Assembly (NCBI RefSeq): GCF_036588685.1
Contig: NC_086376.1
Location: forward strand, 16,920,411-16,984,410
Length of the DNA: 64,000 bases
Reading direction: 5' to 3'
Origin: Mytilus trossulus
Lineage: Eukaryota > Mollusca > Bivalvia > Mytilida > Mytilidae
In this document: piece by piece, positions 50,301-62,200 of the stretch
Numbering within the stretch: the stretch's first letter is position 1
Layout: every line of letters begins with the position of its first letter
Program-made: the position numbers and the translations under genes
The notes under the pieces: model-generated
The model's input: the letters and a program-made list of their open reading frames with translations, nothing else
Databases searched by the model: none
What the model was told of the DNA's origin: nothing

Positions 50301-53300
50301 AGCATTATAATTGACAGTAATGACTTGTTTTCAAAGACTGTGGATTCATTTTTATTAATTGGATACCAATTTGTGCATGGATTTTGTGGCTGCAGGTTAT
50401 AAAAAATGTTGACGTTCATTGAATTTTAAATTTTCTACATTCATGACATATAGGCTAATGCTTGTATGCACATACTTGCAAAACCACAAAATAATACAGA
50501 GTTTATTTTAAACCAAACAAATTGGTACCAATGAAAATAAATGACTCCACAGTAATGTAGAAGTTTATTTTTTTTGTATTTTGCAGAGAAATAAGCAGAC
50601 ACCATACTGTGAAGAAACATGTGCAACATTTACTTCTTAAAGGGTAAATATACAAATGAGTTCTCAATTGCATACTTTAGCTATAATATAGGGTTATTGC
50701 ATGAATATTGTGGAATATTGTCCCGAGTAGAATTTTATATTGCACGAGCTTGTGAGTGCAATACATGTTCTATGAGGGACAATATTCATGCAATAACCCT
50801 TTTATTGAATAGCAATATAATATTTGAAAGTAAAAATTGGTTTAAACTAATATTTTGTCTTTGATGACGTCATGAATTTTGAAGATTTATTGCACTTGTG
50901 CAATATTGGAATTTATTGCACGCTAACTTTTGGTTACTTTCTGTGGGAAATATTATATTGCTATACAATAATATGATATACAAATTATCAGTAGTATTTT
51001 TATTGTGTAAGTGCTTCTGTTTATCTGTCTTTCTTGATTCAGGTTAACTTAAAGTTTTTGGTCAAGGTAATTTTTTATGAAGTTGAAGTCCAATCAACTT
51101 GAAACTAAGTACCCATGTTCCATCTTATATGATCTTTCTAATTTCAATGCCAAATTAGAGTTTTGACCCCAATTTCAAAGTCCACTAAACATAGAAAATA
51201 ATAGTGCAAGGGGGTATCCATGTTCTGTGGACACCTTCTTCATGTTCATACACTCAACATTATCTTTTGCTTTTTTACCTAATAATGTTTCCTTATCTGT
51301 TATATTTATTGACATATAAAATAGAATAACTTTTCAGTTTTCTAAGGTTTATTGCTAATTTTGTATGTTTAAAGTGGATCAGGCTTTGTGCTGTAAATAG
51401 AAAGTGCAATTAGGATGGGCTTGAACAAGAAAAAATAAGAATAAAGGTAAAAGCCAAACTCTTTTTTACCTGGCTCTAGGTATGATTTATCTGTAAATCT
51501 GATTATGAAAAAAAAGATGTGGTATGATTGCCAATGAGACAACTCTCCACAAGAGACCAATTGACACAGAAATGAACAACTATAGGTCATCGTACAGTCT
51601 TATGTAAAACAATTCAAACAAGACAATTAACGGCTTAATTTATGTACAAAAAAAGGACGGAAAAAAAAAATATGTAACACATCAACAAACGACAACCACT
51701 CAATTACAGACTCCTGACTTGGAACAGGCACTTACATACAGAATGTGGCAGGTTCAACAGGTGAAGAGGAGGGGAGTCCTAACCCTCCCCTAACATGGGA
51801 CAGTGGTGTAAAATTACAACATGAGAATGAACTACTGTATAAACATTAATTTTCGTGGGGTTAAAATTTTATGGTTTTGTAACCAAAAGTAAGTTAGTGG
51901 GGATTAATTTTCATGGTTTTTAAATTTTGAAAACAATTATGCTAATGTCACTAAATAATTGACAATACTCAATAAAACTGATCGAACTTAGGCCGTCAGG
52001 AAAATCAATAAATGCATTTCATAGTAACAGAAAACCTTTGATTTTCATTGTATACATTTATGTTCATCTATTATATAATATCAATAAGATGTTGTCAGAT
52101 CATAAAATAATGTAAATCTACAGTTAAATGTTTGTTGGGGTTTTAATTTCGTGGATAGTTCTTATCCACTCCCCCACGAAAATTTCTGCTTTTACAGTAT
52201 AAGAATGAGTTGAAAAAGGCTTAACTCATCAGATGGGTAAGTTAATGTTTAATATTTGTTGCATTCAAATACATGCTCATTTTCAAAGGCTGCAAGAACA
52301 TTGAGTAGTTCCTCTTTACTAAGAATAATACACATTGTAGATTGTTAATTTACATTTCAGTTTAGCTTTTGTAGTAACTACTCCATTTTTAGTATCTAGT
52401 CTTGTGGAAACAGTTCAGGTATGTTTACAGTGTAATTAAAACAAAATGTCATTTCATCATATTAAAGTTTCAAAATGAAAAATTATAAATAAAATTATGA
52501 CATAATTCGTTGAAAGTAATGTCAAACAGACTTTTTTTAATTCTTAGAAGGTAATTAATGGTAACTGTTTCATTAACTGCATATTTTTTTGTAGTTATGT
52601 TTTTTCAAAGAAAGAAATAAGACCAAAGAACATGTCAGTCATTTGTCCTGTTCTTCTTGCTTAAAATGTGGTTGATGTGCTTTAATTTTCCATAAATAAA
52701 ATAGTTAACACTTTGAATATTATATTAATATTATTTTAATAAATTGGTTTCTACATTCAGATTTTTCTATTGTTGTGTAAAATTCTATAATTTAAATGTG
52801 GATTCAATTACACCCTACTATACAATATCTAACAGTTGTCTTTATCAACTGTCATCTCAATCAAAGTTGTTGCAATAGTAAGATTAAAAAAGAGCTTTGA
52901 AGAGTTTTCTTGCCAAAGGTTGACCTTCAGTGAATTAAACACCCAACAATCAACAAATCAAAACAATGTGACATACATAGGCCATTAAGTTTAAAAACTT
53001 ACAATTATATGCATTATTATATATATATTTATATTTTCCAATGTTTTACTTGAAAACTTCCATAGAGTTTTCATAAAAAAAATCACCTTATCTTGAACAT
53101 CAAACTTTAAAGCCTAATTAAAGTTTGTTATGCAGTATAGATCAAGTTTATAAACAATGGTACAATCTGTTTCACTGTTGATTTATGATTGATATTTTGT
53201 CAAACGCTCAAATTGTTTTCTGATGAGAGTCTGAACATGTCATGTCATTGTGACATGGTATCAGAAATAAAATAAGAAAGAAGAAAAAGTGCCATAAAAT

Positions 53301-56300
53301 ATATGTTTGACAAAAGGGCTATAACCCTTAACATAAGACAAGTGAACAAAAACTAAGGATAGGTTTATTTTTTGCATAGATTTAGAAACATGAATATAGA
53401 CACTTGTATATGATATGAAAATTCAGTACTATAATAATGAATTAAAATGTACAACAACATACATATTTTTTTATACAGACTTTTGCAAATGCATGAAATC
53501 AAATATCCACAAAAAACATAAGTTTCCTTCCATCCACAAAAATAATTGAACACATTATGTTCAAATTTCTATGTGTATTTCAGTCTGATGTATCAAGTGA
53601 AAGACCGGGAGTATTTAATTGTGTGACGGAAGGTGTCACTAGACTGATGGGGATGGGGTCAACACAGTTTACAAAGTTAATACCAATCTGGAGATTACTC
53701 TTACCGACTGGATTAGTGGGATTATCTCGTTATATCATCATGCAAATGGCCAGATATACAGTTATAACAACTATACAGCAAGAGGAACAGGAAAAAAGGG
53801 TCCGTATGATCTTAATTGTATTGTAATGTTTTGTAATTCTTTGATTGATTGATTGTTGGTTGCTGAATGTCCAGGGGCAAATATTTCAAGCATAGTCAGG
53901 ACAATTTTTCACACTCACTAAAAAGAAGAAAGAAAAGTATTTGCTAAATTACAGATAGTATGCTGTAAATTTTGAAAATATGATAGAATAATTGATCATA
54001 GACAACAAATTGCTATTTGAGCAGGTGTTGTCTCCCTTATGGCATATTGTCCTTATAAACTAAACCATATTCGGTCCTTAAAACAAAACTATTTCTTTCA
54101 AAATAAAAGCATTGGGAACATATTTAGGATGAAAAGTAACAAAAAGTAACAAGTGAAAATCTTGAAAATGAAAGCCTTATTTATACACAAATATGGAAAT
54201 AATGAACTCAGAAGGCAAATACATAAAAATGCATTAATTAAGATAACCTATAGTTTAACAAAAAAGTTTTATCCTTTGATAGATGATTATTTTATGAAAC
54301 AAATCAATATTTCAAATTATTGATCTAAGAGAATTTACTGATATACAAAGCTTCTCTGAGAATATGGATTAACTCAAAAGTTTACGGTCAAAATTAGCTA
54401 ATTTGTCTAATTTATAATGCTGAGAACTGTAAATTATTCTGTTAATATCTGTTTATACTTTTTTATATCACCTTTATGAAGTGGAAAGCAGCTGGACTTT
54501 GATTTGTTGTTTCATACCCAGAACAGTGGTGTCAACATTGTACTTGTGATTAGACATGTTAAAGTGAAACCACTACTTCTGGTTGAATGATAAGTGGTAG
54601 GCAGTTGTATTAGTGGTGGCACATCTCATTCCCATGGAGATCATTTGTTTTCCCGATCAGTCATGGTCTATTCTAAAGTTTGTGATTAGGTCATTTTAAG
54701 AAAAAACATAGTGGTAGGTCAACAATATTTTGTATACAGTGTTTTACCATTGGTGTTTTGTTGCAAGTTACTCTGCTCCTGACTACGGGAATTATTTAAA
54801 GATTGATCAAGAATTATTTTACATTGAGTTTATTTACAACTGATTAGCAATCATTAGATCTTCTAGGCTATCAGTTCCAGCTTTATAAAACTTTAAATTT
54901 TTAATTCATATATCTCAACTTTTTGTGACTCATGGTTAGTACAGAACAGCTTGATATTTGGTCAGGAAATTTATTATATTGATTTACAGATCATCCAGAC
55001 AGTAACTTCCTTTGATATGATACTTTGAATTTTGTATCTATCCACTGAGCAAAGATTTCTTCTTATGAGTGTAGAGTATATTTTAAATGACATCACATGA
55101 CACATGCAGCCCCTTGTTTATTTATTTTGTGAATGTCAAGGTTTTTTTAAGTGATTGTTTCTTAAGTGTTTGAGAAGTGTTTGTTTTTTACACCTTTGCC
55201 TTTGTTCAAGTCTATCACATAAAATGATATCATAAACCTGTTTCCTAATCACTCTTGTGAATGTCAAGATTCTGTTACACGTAACTTTGACTGTTATATT
55301 GATCAGTTTTCATAGCCTCATTAAGATTCTGTTGCTAGTAACTTTGAATTTTATATTAATCAGTTTCCATATCCTTGTGAAGATTCTTTTTCACGTAACT
55401 TTGACTGATATATTGATCAGTTTTCACATCCTCTTAGCCTTGGTAGGGTTTACTACAGCTTGGTTTCCAGTGTAAGTTATCATAGCTTCTTGTTCACAGC
55501 TTTCTACCAAGTATGACTTCACAGTGAGAAAAAAGGCGAAGAAGAGATGACAATAGAAATTAGTCATAATGTCAAAGATATATCATCTTCTATATGAGCT
55601 GTGTATATAATGTTTAACTTTTCTAATTGTTCAGGTTGACCTTATATGGAGTAAATAAGATGGCCTCTGACTCTAATTTGAGTCATATATGAAGAAAAAA
55701 ATGTTTGTTTCTTTAAAACTAGAATTTTGATATATATGGACAGCCTTTATTACACTAAATCAATAAGTCATTTAATAAATTCATTGTAATTATCTAAACT
55801 CTTCCTGATTATGTATGAAACTCCTGACTAGATATTAAACAACAATCAATCAATCAATCTTTCAATTTATAAATAATCATTCCCCTAACTGAATGTAAAT
55901 GTGTAGACAAGACTATACTTAATATATATATAAGATAGAAGATGCAGTGTGTTTATCAATGAAACAACTCTCCACAAGAGACCAAATGACACAGAAATTA
56001 ATAACTATAGATCACTGTATGGCCTTAAACAATGAGCAAAGCCTATTCCACAAAGTCAACTATTAATGTATGGTAGTCAATTTTGTGGCTCATATATAAA
56101 AAGATAAGTGGCAGTCAGCACTAAAATGTTTTTAAGTCTGTATTACAGCCTGTATATGTCAGCAAAGAGGTTAGCAAGTCAGTAGTTATAGAAAAAGAAA
56201 AGAGTTGGTCTTATGTTTAAAAGTTAAACATGCTGTCAGTTGGTGCTAGTATAAGTAAGCATTTATAATTTTGTAAAAGTAGGTCAGCAGGTAGACAGTC

Positions 56301-56848
56301 AGCAGTTTATTTGCATATTGTTTATTTTCCTCATTTGTTTTTTACCCTACCCATTTATCACCCCCTGAGCGAGTAATCATTACCTACACATTTCTCTGTT
56401 TTCTTCTGATCTAAAATTTATTAATGCCTCATCTTTTTTTTTACAGCAAGCTGCAATTTCATCAGAAGGATACTTTCAGACAAAGTCTATGTATGACATA
56501 CATTTTCCTGAAATGTTAGCCAATTTTACTGGAGGATTTCTAGCCGACATGATGTTTTTCCCCCTTGAGACAGTATTACACCGACTTTATCTACAGGGAA
56601 CCAGAACAATAATTGACAATACTGATACTGGAGTGTCTGTTATACCTATCAATACCAGTTACCAGGGGATCATTGATTGCTTCAGAGATATTATATTAGA
56701 GGAAGGACTTTCTGGACTCTACAAAGGTTTTGGAGCACTACTGTTACAGTATGCCATACATGCTGCTATTTTAAGACTTGCTAAATTTCTTTTCAATAAA
56801 ATATCTAGTGAATTTTCTGCCAGGAATAAAAACACAAGCCGTTTATGA
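44186..56848 (+). CDS. SLC25A46: SLC25A46 orthologue, 388 aa, 9 coding exons
   Basis: Exons: 44186-44336, 45052-45094, 47206-47266, 48432-48509, 49707-49807, 50587-50643, 52361-52418, 53584-53799, 56447-56848. Phases join throughout to 1167 bases. Family knowledge: SLC25A46, related to yeast Ugo1, is an outer-mitochondrial-membrane protein with a mitochondrial-carrier fold. It acts in mitochondrial fission/fusion and cristae organisation, with MFN2, OPA1 and MICOS as partners, and not as a classical transporter. The match to the vertebrate protein is seen in TFAGWTIGISSGILAE, HILAHPCIVLRRQCQ (71-85), WYHLTPFT, ALWKGISS, LLLKGLAFVV, MANFxG-like and FFPLETVLHRL (292-302), QGTRTIIDNTD (305-315), and GLYKGFGALLLQYAIHAA near the C-terminus. 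The carrier signature is degenerate in the first repeat (P76 lacks the acidic residue) and kept as PLE at 294-296, as is usual for this family. The N-terminal region (1-52) is short and polar; the human protein is 418 residues. Confidence 0.93.
45052..45094 (+). CDS. SLC25A46: SLC25A46 exon 2
   Basis: A 43-base exon between TTGTATTGCAG and GTCAGT. It encodes QVQTFAGWTIGIS, matching the conserved first transmembrane start of the family. Using the earlier GTATTT as donor would bring a stop in the next exon. Confidence 0.9.
45129..45957. mobile_element. 829-bp long-TIR element in SLC25A46 intron 2
   Basis: About 165-base imperfect inverted repeats: the left end is GTCCAAATAATTATGATGTC, and the right end in reverse complement is GTCCAAATAATTGTGACGTC. 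Both include CTCTCCAACTCCAG or its complement and a run such as CAAAGTTCCCCCCAAAATTT. Both ends abut TA (45127-45128, 45958-45959). The centre (about 45305-45680) is R3 sequence, and no transposase frame is present. It is a non-autonomous hairpin-forming element. Confidence 0.75.
47206..47266 (+). CDS. SLC25A46: SLC25A46 exon 3
   Basis: 61 bases between TTTTTTCAG and GTAGGC, encoding residues 65-85, the conserved AEHILAHPCIVLRRQCQ segment. Confidence 0.95.
47425..48235 (-). repeat. Repeat fragments in SLC25A46 intron 3
   Basis: A segment with TGGGGAATGTTTCAAAGAGA ... CACCAATGGGTCTTCAACCC (about 47425-47560) is related to 43263-43345. A minus-strand R1-type segment with CAGTCTTCCAACAGGGAGCC ... 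AACGGTCTAATTTATG lies at about 47995-48235. Confidence 0.5.
48432..48509 (+). CDS. SLC25A46: SLC25A46 exon 4
   Basis: 78 bases, phase 0 at both ends, between GTATTTCAG and GTAATT. Encodes residues 86-111 including WYHLTPFTLLPVMYKLQ. Confidence 0.93.
48605..49335. mobile_element. Hairpin element copy split by an R5 insertion, intron 4
   Basis: 48605-48828 matches the left half of the 475-bp element at 57941-58415 (TTTTGGATGTTACACG, AGAATTAAATTATAAGAAAT, CTGTAATATTTTGTCTGTCT). 49262-49335 matches its right half (GGGTTATTCAGTGTGCACCA, ACATTTTTTATGTTAT, TTCATAGACAGA). Between them a minus-strand R5 copy runs from about 48829 to 49215 or slightly beyond. The outer terminal repeats are too diverged to place. 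Confidence 0.65.
49707..49807 (+). CDS. SLC25A46: SLC25A46 exon 5
   Basis: 101 bases between TATTTGTAG and GTAAGT. Encodes residues 112-144 (GMSALWKGISSAFVC..., SEITPLP), the end of the first carrier repeat. Confidence 0.95.
50013..50096. repeat. 28-bp tandem repeat, 3 copies
   Basis: GTTCTAAATCATCACCAGTA plus A/TATTACAT is repeated at 50013, 50041 and 50069. The second and third units are identical and the first differs at one base. Located in intron 5. Confidence 0.95.
50587..50643 (+). CDS. SLC25A46: SLC25A46 exon 6
   Basis: 57 bases between GTATTTTGCAG and GTAAAT. The donor must be AAAGG|GTAAAT, because cutting one base earlier puts a stop at the next junction. Encodes EISRHHTVKKHVQHLLLK and the first two bases of the next Gly codon. 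Confidence 0.92.
50688..50965. mobile_element. Nested inverted-repeat element in intron 6
   Basis: The 20-base arm GGGTTATTGCATGAATATTG (50691-50710) is perfectly complementary to 50780-50799. A second pair, AGCAATATAATATTT at about 50811 and AAATATTATATTGCT (50948-50962), encloses the right half. TGACGTCA lies at 50865-50872. It begins 45 bases after the exon 6 donor. No coding frame; a MITE-like element. Confidence 0.65.
51040..51760. repeat. R2 block and minus-strand R1 copy, intron 6
   Basis: R2 at about 51045-51235 (TTTTTGGTCAAGGTAATTTT, ATATGATCTTTCTAATTTC, CATAGAAAATAATAGTGCAA). R1 in reverse orientation at about 51515-51760 (GATGTGGTATGATTGCCAAT, ACAACTCTCCACAAGAGACC, GACTCCTGACTTGGAACAGG). 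Confidence 0.65.
52361..52418 (+). CDS. SLC25A46: SLC25A46 exon 7
   Basis: 58 bases between TACATTTCAG and GTATGT. Encodes LAFVVTTPFLVSSLVETVQ, matching the conserved second-repeat helix. Confidence 0.93.
53584..53799 (+). CDS. SLC25A46: SLC25A46 exon 8
   Basis: 216 bases, residues 184-255 (SDVSSERPGVFNCVTEGVTR...). The acceptor is GTATTTCAG. The donor AAAAAAGG|GTCCGT is weak, but it is the only one that keeps phase 0 with exon 9. Confidence 0.88.
55266..55436. repeat. 57-bp tandem repeat, 3 copies
   Basis: Units start at 55266, 55323 and 55380 with AAGATTCT, then GTAACTTTGA and TATTGATCAGTTTTCA. Located in intron 8, which also carries a minus-strand R1 fragment at about 55930-56045. Confidence 0.9.
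56447..56848 (+). CDS. SLC25A46: SLC25A46 exon 9 (last)
   Basis: Acceptor TTTTTTTACAG|CAAGCT, TGA at 56846-56848. Encodes residues 256-388 with FPEMLANFTGG, FFPLETVLHRL, QGTRTIIDNTD and the GLYKGFGALLLQYAIHAA ending, the most strongly conserved part of the protein. Confidence 0.97.
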   Translation, partial: QAAISSEGYFQTKSMYDIHFPEMLANFTGGFLADMMFFPLETVLHRLYLQGTRTIIDNTDTGVSVIPINTSYQGIIDCFRDIILEEGLSGLYKGFGALLLQYAIHAAILRLAKFLFNKISSEFSARNKNTSRL

Positions 56849-57940
56849 TTTCTATTGTATATGTTTATTATTTTTTGTTATATTTATTAAGATACCTTTT
56901 ATGTACTTCATCTATTCAATGGCTTTCACCATGCTTACTTTCAATTCAATTTTTCTTAAGCTTATAGTATAAACTTATTTTTGGAAGGAATGGATGCATG
57001 ATTACTTTTTATTTTGATAATTTTTATTTAAATTGCTGCTTTCAATATAAAACGATTATAACTCTCTCATCCAAAATTGACCCTAAAGGAATAATGCTTG
57101 GTATTTGACTAAAGTTAAACTGCAACTTTTAAGTGATTTTTGTGGACTTAGTTTTTTTTTTTTTTTTACCACAAATCCAAATACTAGATATCAATTGATG
57201 ATTTTTGGAAGTTGAATTACCTTTTTAAATCTACATTATTTCATCTAAACAGAAGATATCTTGGTATAATCCATTATAAGGTTTGAAACAAATTTAGAAA
57301 TAGGTCCACGTTTTGATTGATAACAGATAACTGTGAGTTTTTTTACTGTAAATATGCATTTGGATCTTAGTTACAGTATCACCAATATTTAAGTCTACGC
57401 ACAACTTTTGAAGATTCTGTATACATGTGTAAAAATCTTAGTTATCAATATACTTTTTAAAACTATAAATTACAGTGCTAAAAGATTACATGGCCACAAC
57501 AAAATTATATGTAGAAAAAAATTATACCTGTTTTTTAGCCCTGTTTAATAATCTATACTGGTATTATAATTATATTATTCAATTATAAACATTATAAATG
57601 TCTGTGTTAGAATCTAAAGAGCTATGGGTAAATTCATTGTTTGTACCTAAAATTAAAACAACTTCCATGTCATTGGTTGAATTTCCTATTTTTATGATGT
57701 TTTTTACCAATCACTATATACATTTTAAAATTATTACAGAGAATGCATTAGAAACAGAAATGGTGAATTGCTGCAGTGTAATCAGTTAGTTGTAAATGGT
57801 ATAATATGTAGATGAGACATTAATATATTATTTATATGATTTTTACAATAGAACTTGAAATTTATATTGAAATAGACATTCAGTCACCATAGTTACAGGA
57901 TCATCATCTGTTGTCACTCCCTCCTTTTACAGTGTCTATA
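56849..57940. other. 3' untranslated region and downstream flank of SLC25A46
   Basis: AT-rich, with no exon supported. The poly(A) site could not be fixed. AATAAA hexamers further on (58433-58438, 59247-59252) lie past a transposable element and may not be used. Confidence 0.4.
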
Positions 57941-58415
57941 AAACAAGGAATTATATGAAACTTGAATAATTTAGTTTTGGATGTAACATGTCTTCTGATT
58001 GGCTGACGTTATTTTGTTATTAGCCCATAGACATAATTAAGTCATGTGACGTTGACGTCATCAATATTTTTTCAAGGTTTTCTACGGTTTAAAATGGAAT
58101 TGAGAATTAAATTATAAGAAATGACTGTAATATTTTTCTGTCTATTCGAAATATCATAAAAAATGTGGTGCACACTGTAACATAACCCGATACACGCGTT
58201 ATTCAGTGTGCACCAAATTTTTTATGTTATTTCTTCATAGACAGAAAAAATATTACAGTCATTCCTTAAATAAATTTGAATTCTTGAAAATGATGAAAAC
58301 TAACTCAACTAAATAGGGTAAGTCATGCACACATAGTTTGGTTAGTTTTCATTATACAATTCTAATCAATTTTCGAGAATTCTAAATGATTCCAGATTCC
58401 AATAATTCCTTGTTT
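57941..58415. mobile_element. 475-bp TA-flanked hairpin element (MITE)
   Basis: Terminal inverted repeats AAACAAGGAATTAT... and, in reverse complement from the right, the same start. TA abuts both ends (57939-57940, 58416-58417). An inner hairpin pairs TGACTGTAATATTTTTCTGT with its complement around 58121-58262, enclosing CAGTGTGCACC. TGACGTCA occurs at 58053-58060. No coding frame. A split relative lies in SLC25A46 intron 4. Confidence 0.75.
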
Positions 58416-58417
58416 TA

Positions 58418-59278
58418 AGTAAATGAAAATTAAATAAACTATTTTATACCATTTAAATATATACTTATTGTATAAAATTTTAAAAGAAAACAAGTAGAAT
58501 GAATTGTTTTGATGGAATTATTAGATACTTAATATTCATATTTATGAATAAATAAATTACATTTACTTTGATTATTTTTTGGTTTATTATTTTTTTTAAT
58601 GAAAGCAACCATAACAAAAATTAAAACATGTTTTTTAGGATTTTGTTATTTTGTTATTTTGAAATTAAAAAAACATACATGTTAGGTTTGTTTTCGCCTC
58701 CTAGTTTTCCAAAACATTTTTTAATGGAATGCCTAGCACAAATTTTGATTTTGTCAAAAGTGAAAAAGCTTGACAACAAAATATTCAGAATATTTGAGGA
58801 TGTAGCTTTCATTTAGAAAAGAATGAAAATTTGGAAAATTTCTAGGAGCATAGCATACAAGGTAAATTTACCTTTCACTTTATAAACAGGATTTGTTTTA
58901 AATTAGATAAATTAAAAACCGAAACTCTAGGAAATAAATAAGCCAGTAATATGAAAAAATATCTATATTAAAACTTGCAACTGCCAATAAAACTAATACT
59001 GATCTTTGACCACAAACAGGACTGCAATTGGTAGTTCACCTGAAATACCTAACTTTCTCTGAACACATTTAAAGAAATATGATAAGATGTTTTGTTAACG
59101 CAAGTTCAACACAGTTGCTGTTTCAGAAATAGGTCAACAGAAGTTCACCACAGTTGCTTCACCTGTATATATATAATTGTACTAGTTTATTTCATATTTA
59201 TTTATATTTGTTGTTATTGAAAATTTTATATAAAATATGAAATTTGAATAAAATATCACACATGTTTAATTGCCTATG
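58418..59278. other. AT-rich spacer before the 63-bp minisatellite
   Basis: No supported gene or recognised repeat. Open frames are of chance length. AATAAA occurs at 58433-58438 and 59247-59252. Confidence 0.4.
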
Positions 59279-62200
59279 TAACATGTTATCCCTCATAATG
59301 GTTAATGCAGCAAGTGTCTGTGTGGCAAGGATGAAAACATGTCACATTTTCTATGTTGTGTCATGTGTACTATTGTTTGCTGTCTTTTTCATTTTTAGCC
59401 ATGGCGTTGTCAGTTTGTTTTAGATTTATGAGTTTGACTGTCCCTTTAGTATCTTTCGTCCCTCTTTTATCCCTCACAATGGTTAATGCAGCAAGTGTCT
59501 TTGTGGCAAGCATGAAAACATGTCACATCTTATCCCTCATAATGGTTAATGCAGTTAGTGTCTTTGTGGCAAGGATGAAAACATGTCACATCTTATCCCT
59601 CATAATGGTTAATGCAGTTAGTGTCTTTGTGGCAAGCATGAAAACATGTCACATTTTATCCCTCATAATGGCTAATGCAGCAAGTGTCTTTGTGGCAAGG
59701 ATGAAAACATGTCACATCTTATCCCTCACAATGATTAATGGAGCAAGTGTATATGTGGCAAGCATGAAAACATGTCACATTTTATCCCTCACAATGATTA
59801 ATGCAGCAAGTGTCTATGTGGAAAACATGAAAACATGTCACATCTTATCCCTCATAATGGTTAATGGAGCAAGTGTATATGTGGCAAGCATGAAAACATG
59901 TCACATCTTATCCCTCACAATGGTTAATTGAGCAAATGTATATGTGGCAAGGATGAAAACATGTCACATCTTATCCCTCACAATGATAAATGGAGCAAGT
60001 GTCTATGTGGCAAGCATGAAAACATGTCACATTTTATCCCTCACAATGATTAATGGAGCAAGTGTATATGTGGCAAGCATTAAAACATGTCACATTTTAT
60101 CCTTCACAATGATTAATGGAGCAAATGTATATGTGGCAAGGATGAAAACATGTCACATCTTATCCCTCACAATGATTAATGGAGCAAGTGTCTTTGTGGC
60201 AAGCATGAAAACATGTCACATTTTATCCCTCACAATGGTTAATGCAGCAAATGTCTATGTGGCAAGCATGAAAACATGTCACATCTTATCCCTCACAATG
60301 ATTAATGGAGCAAGTGTCTTTGTGGCAAGCATGAAAACATGTCACATTTTATCCCTCACAATGATTAATGCAGCAAGTGTCTATGTGGCAAGCATGAAAA
60401 CATGTCACATCTTATCCCTCACAATGGTTAATGCAGCAAATGTATATGTGGCAAGCATGAAAACATGTCACATTTTATCCCTCACAATGGTTAATGCAGC
60501 AAATGTCTATGTGGCAAGCATGAAAACATGTCACATTTTATCCCTCACAATGATTAATGGAGCAAGTGTATATGTGGCAAGCATGAAAACATGTCACATC
60601 TTATCCTTCACAATGGTTAATGCAGCAAGTGTATATGTGGCAAGGATGAAAACATGTCACATTTTATCCCTCACAATGGTTAATTGAGCAAATGTATATG
60701 TGACAAGGATGAAAACATGTCACATTTTATCCCTCATAATGGTTAATGCAGCAAGTGTCTATGTGGCAAGCATGAAAACATGTCACATTTTATCCCTCAC
60801 AATGGTTAATGGAGCAAATGTATATGTGACAAGGATGAAAACATGTTACATCTTATCCCTCATAATGGTTAATGCAGCAAGTGTCTATGTGGCAAGCATT
60901 AAAACATGAGATATCTTATCCCTCACAATGGTTAATGCAGCAAGTGTCTTTGTGGCAAGGATGAAAACATGTCACATTTTATCCCTCATAATGGTTAATG
61001 GAGCAAATGTATATGTGGCAAGGATGAAAACATGTTACATCTTATCCCTCATAATGGTTAATGCAGCAAGTGTCTATGTGGCAAGCATTAAAACATGAGA
61101 TATCTTATCCCTCACAATGGTTAATGCAGCAAGTGTTTTTGTGGCAAGGATGAAAACATGTCACATTTTATCCCTCACAATGGTTAATGGAGCAAATGTA
61201 TATGTGGCAAGGATGAAAACATGTCACATTTTATCCCTCATAATGGTTAATGCAGCAAGTGTTTTTGTGGCAAGGATGGAAACATGTCACATCTTATCCC
61301 TCACAATGATTAATGCAGCAAGTGTATATGTGGCAAGGATGAAAACATGTCACATTTTATCCCTCATAATGATTAATGCAGCAAGTGTATCTGTGGCAAG
61401 GATGAAAACATGTCACATTTTATCCCTCATAATGGTTAATGCAGCAAGTGTCTATGTGGCAAGCATGAAAACATGTCACATCTTATCCTTCACAATGATT
61501 AATGCAGCAAGTGTATATGTGGCAAGCACGAAAACATGTCACATCTTATCCCTCATAATGGTTAATGCAGCAAGTGTCTATATGGCAAGCATGAAAACAT
61601 GTCACATATTATCCCTCATAATGGTTAATGCAGCAAATGTCTATGTGGCAATCATGAAAACATGTCACATGTTATCCCTCATAATGGTTAATGCAGCAAG
61701 TGTCTATGTGGCAAGCATGAAAACATGTCACATTTTATCCCTCACAATGATTAATGCAGCAAGTTTCTGTGTGTGGCAAGCATGAAAACATGTCACATCT
61801 TATCCTTCACAATGATAAATGCAGCAATTGTCTATGTGGCAATCATGAAAACATGTCACATCTTATCCCTCATAATGGTTAATGCAGCAAGTTTCTATGT
61901 GGCAATCATGAAAACATGTCACATATTATCCCTCATAATGGTTAATGTAGCAAGTTTCTGTGTGTGGCAAGCATGAAAACATGTCACATCTTATCCTTCA
62001 CAATGATTAATGCAGCAATTGTCTATGTGGCAATCACGAAAACATGTCACATCTTATCCCTCATAATGGTTAATGCAGCAAGTGTCTATGTGGCAAGCAT
62101 GAAAACATGTCACATTTTATCCCTCACAATGATTAATGCAGCAAGTTTCTGTGTGTGGCAAGCATGAAAACATGTCACATCTTATCCTTCACAATGATAA

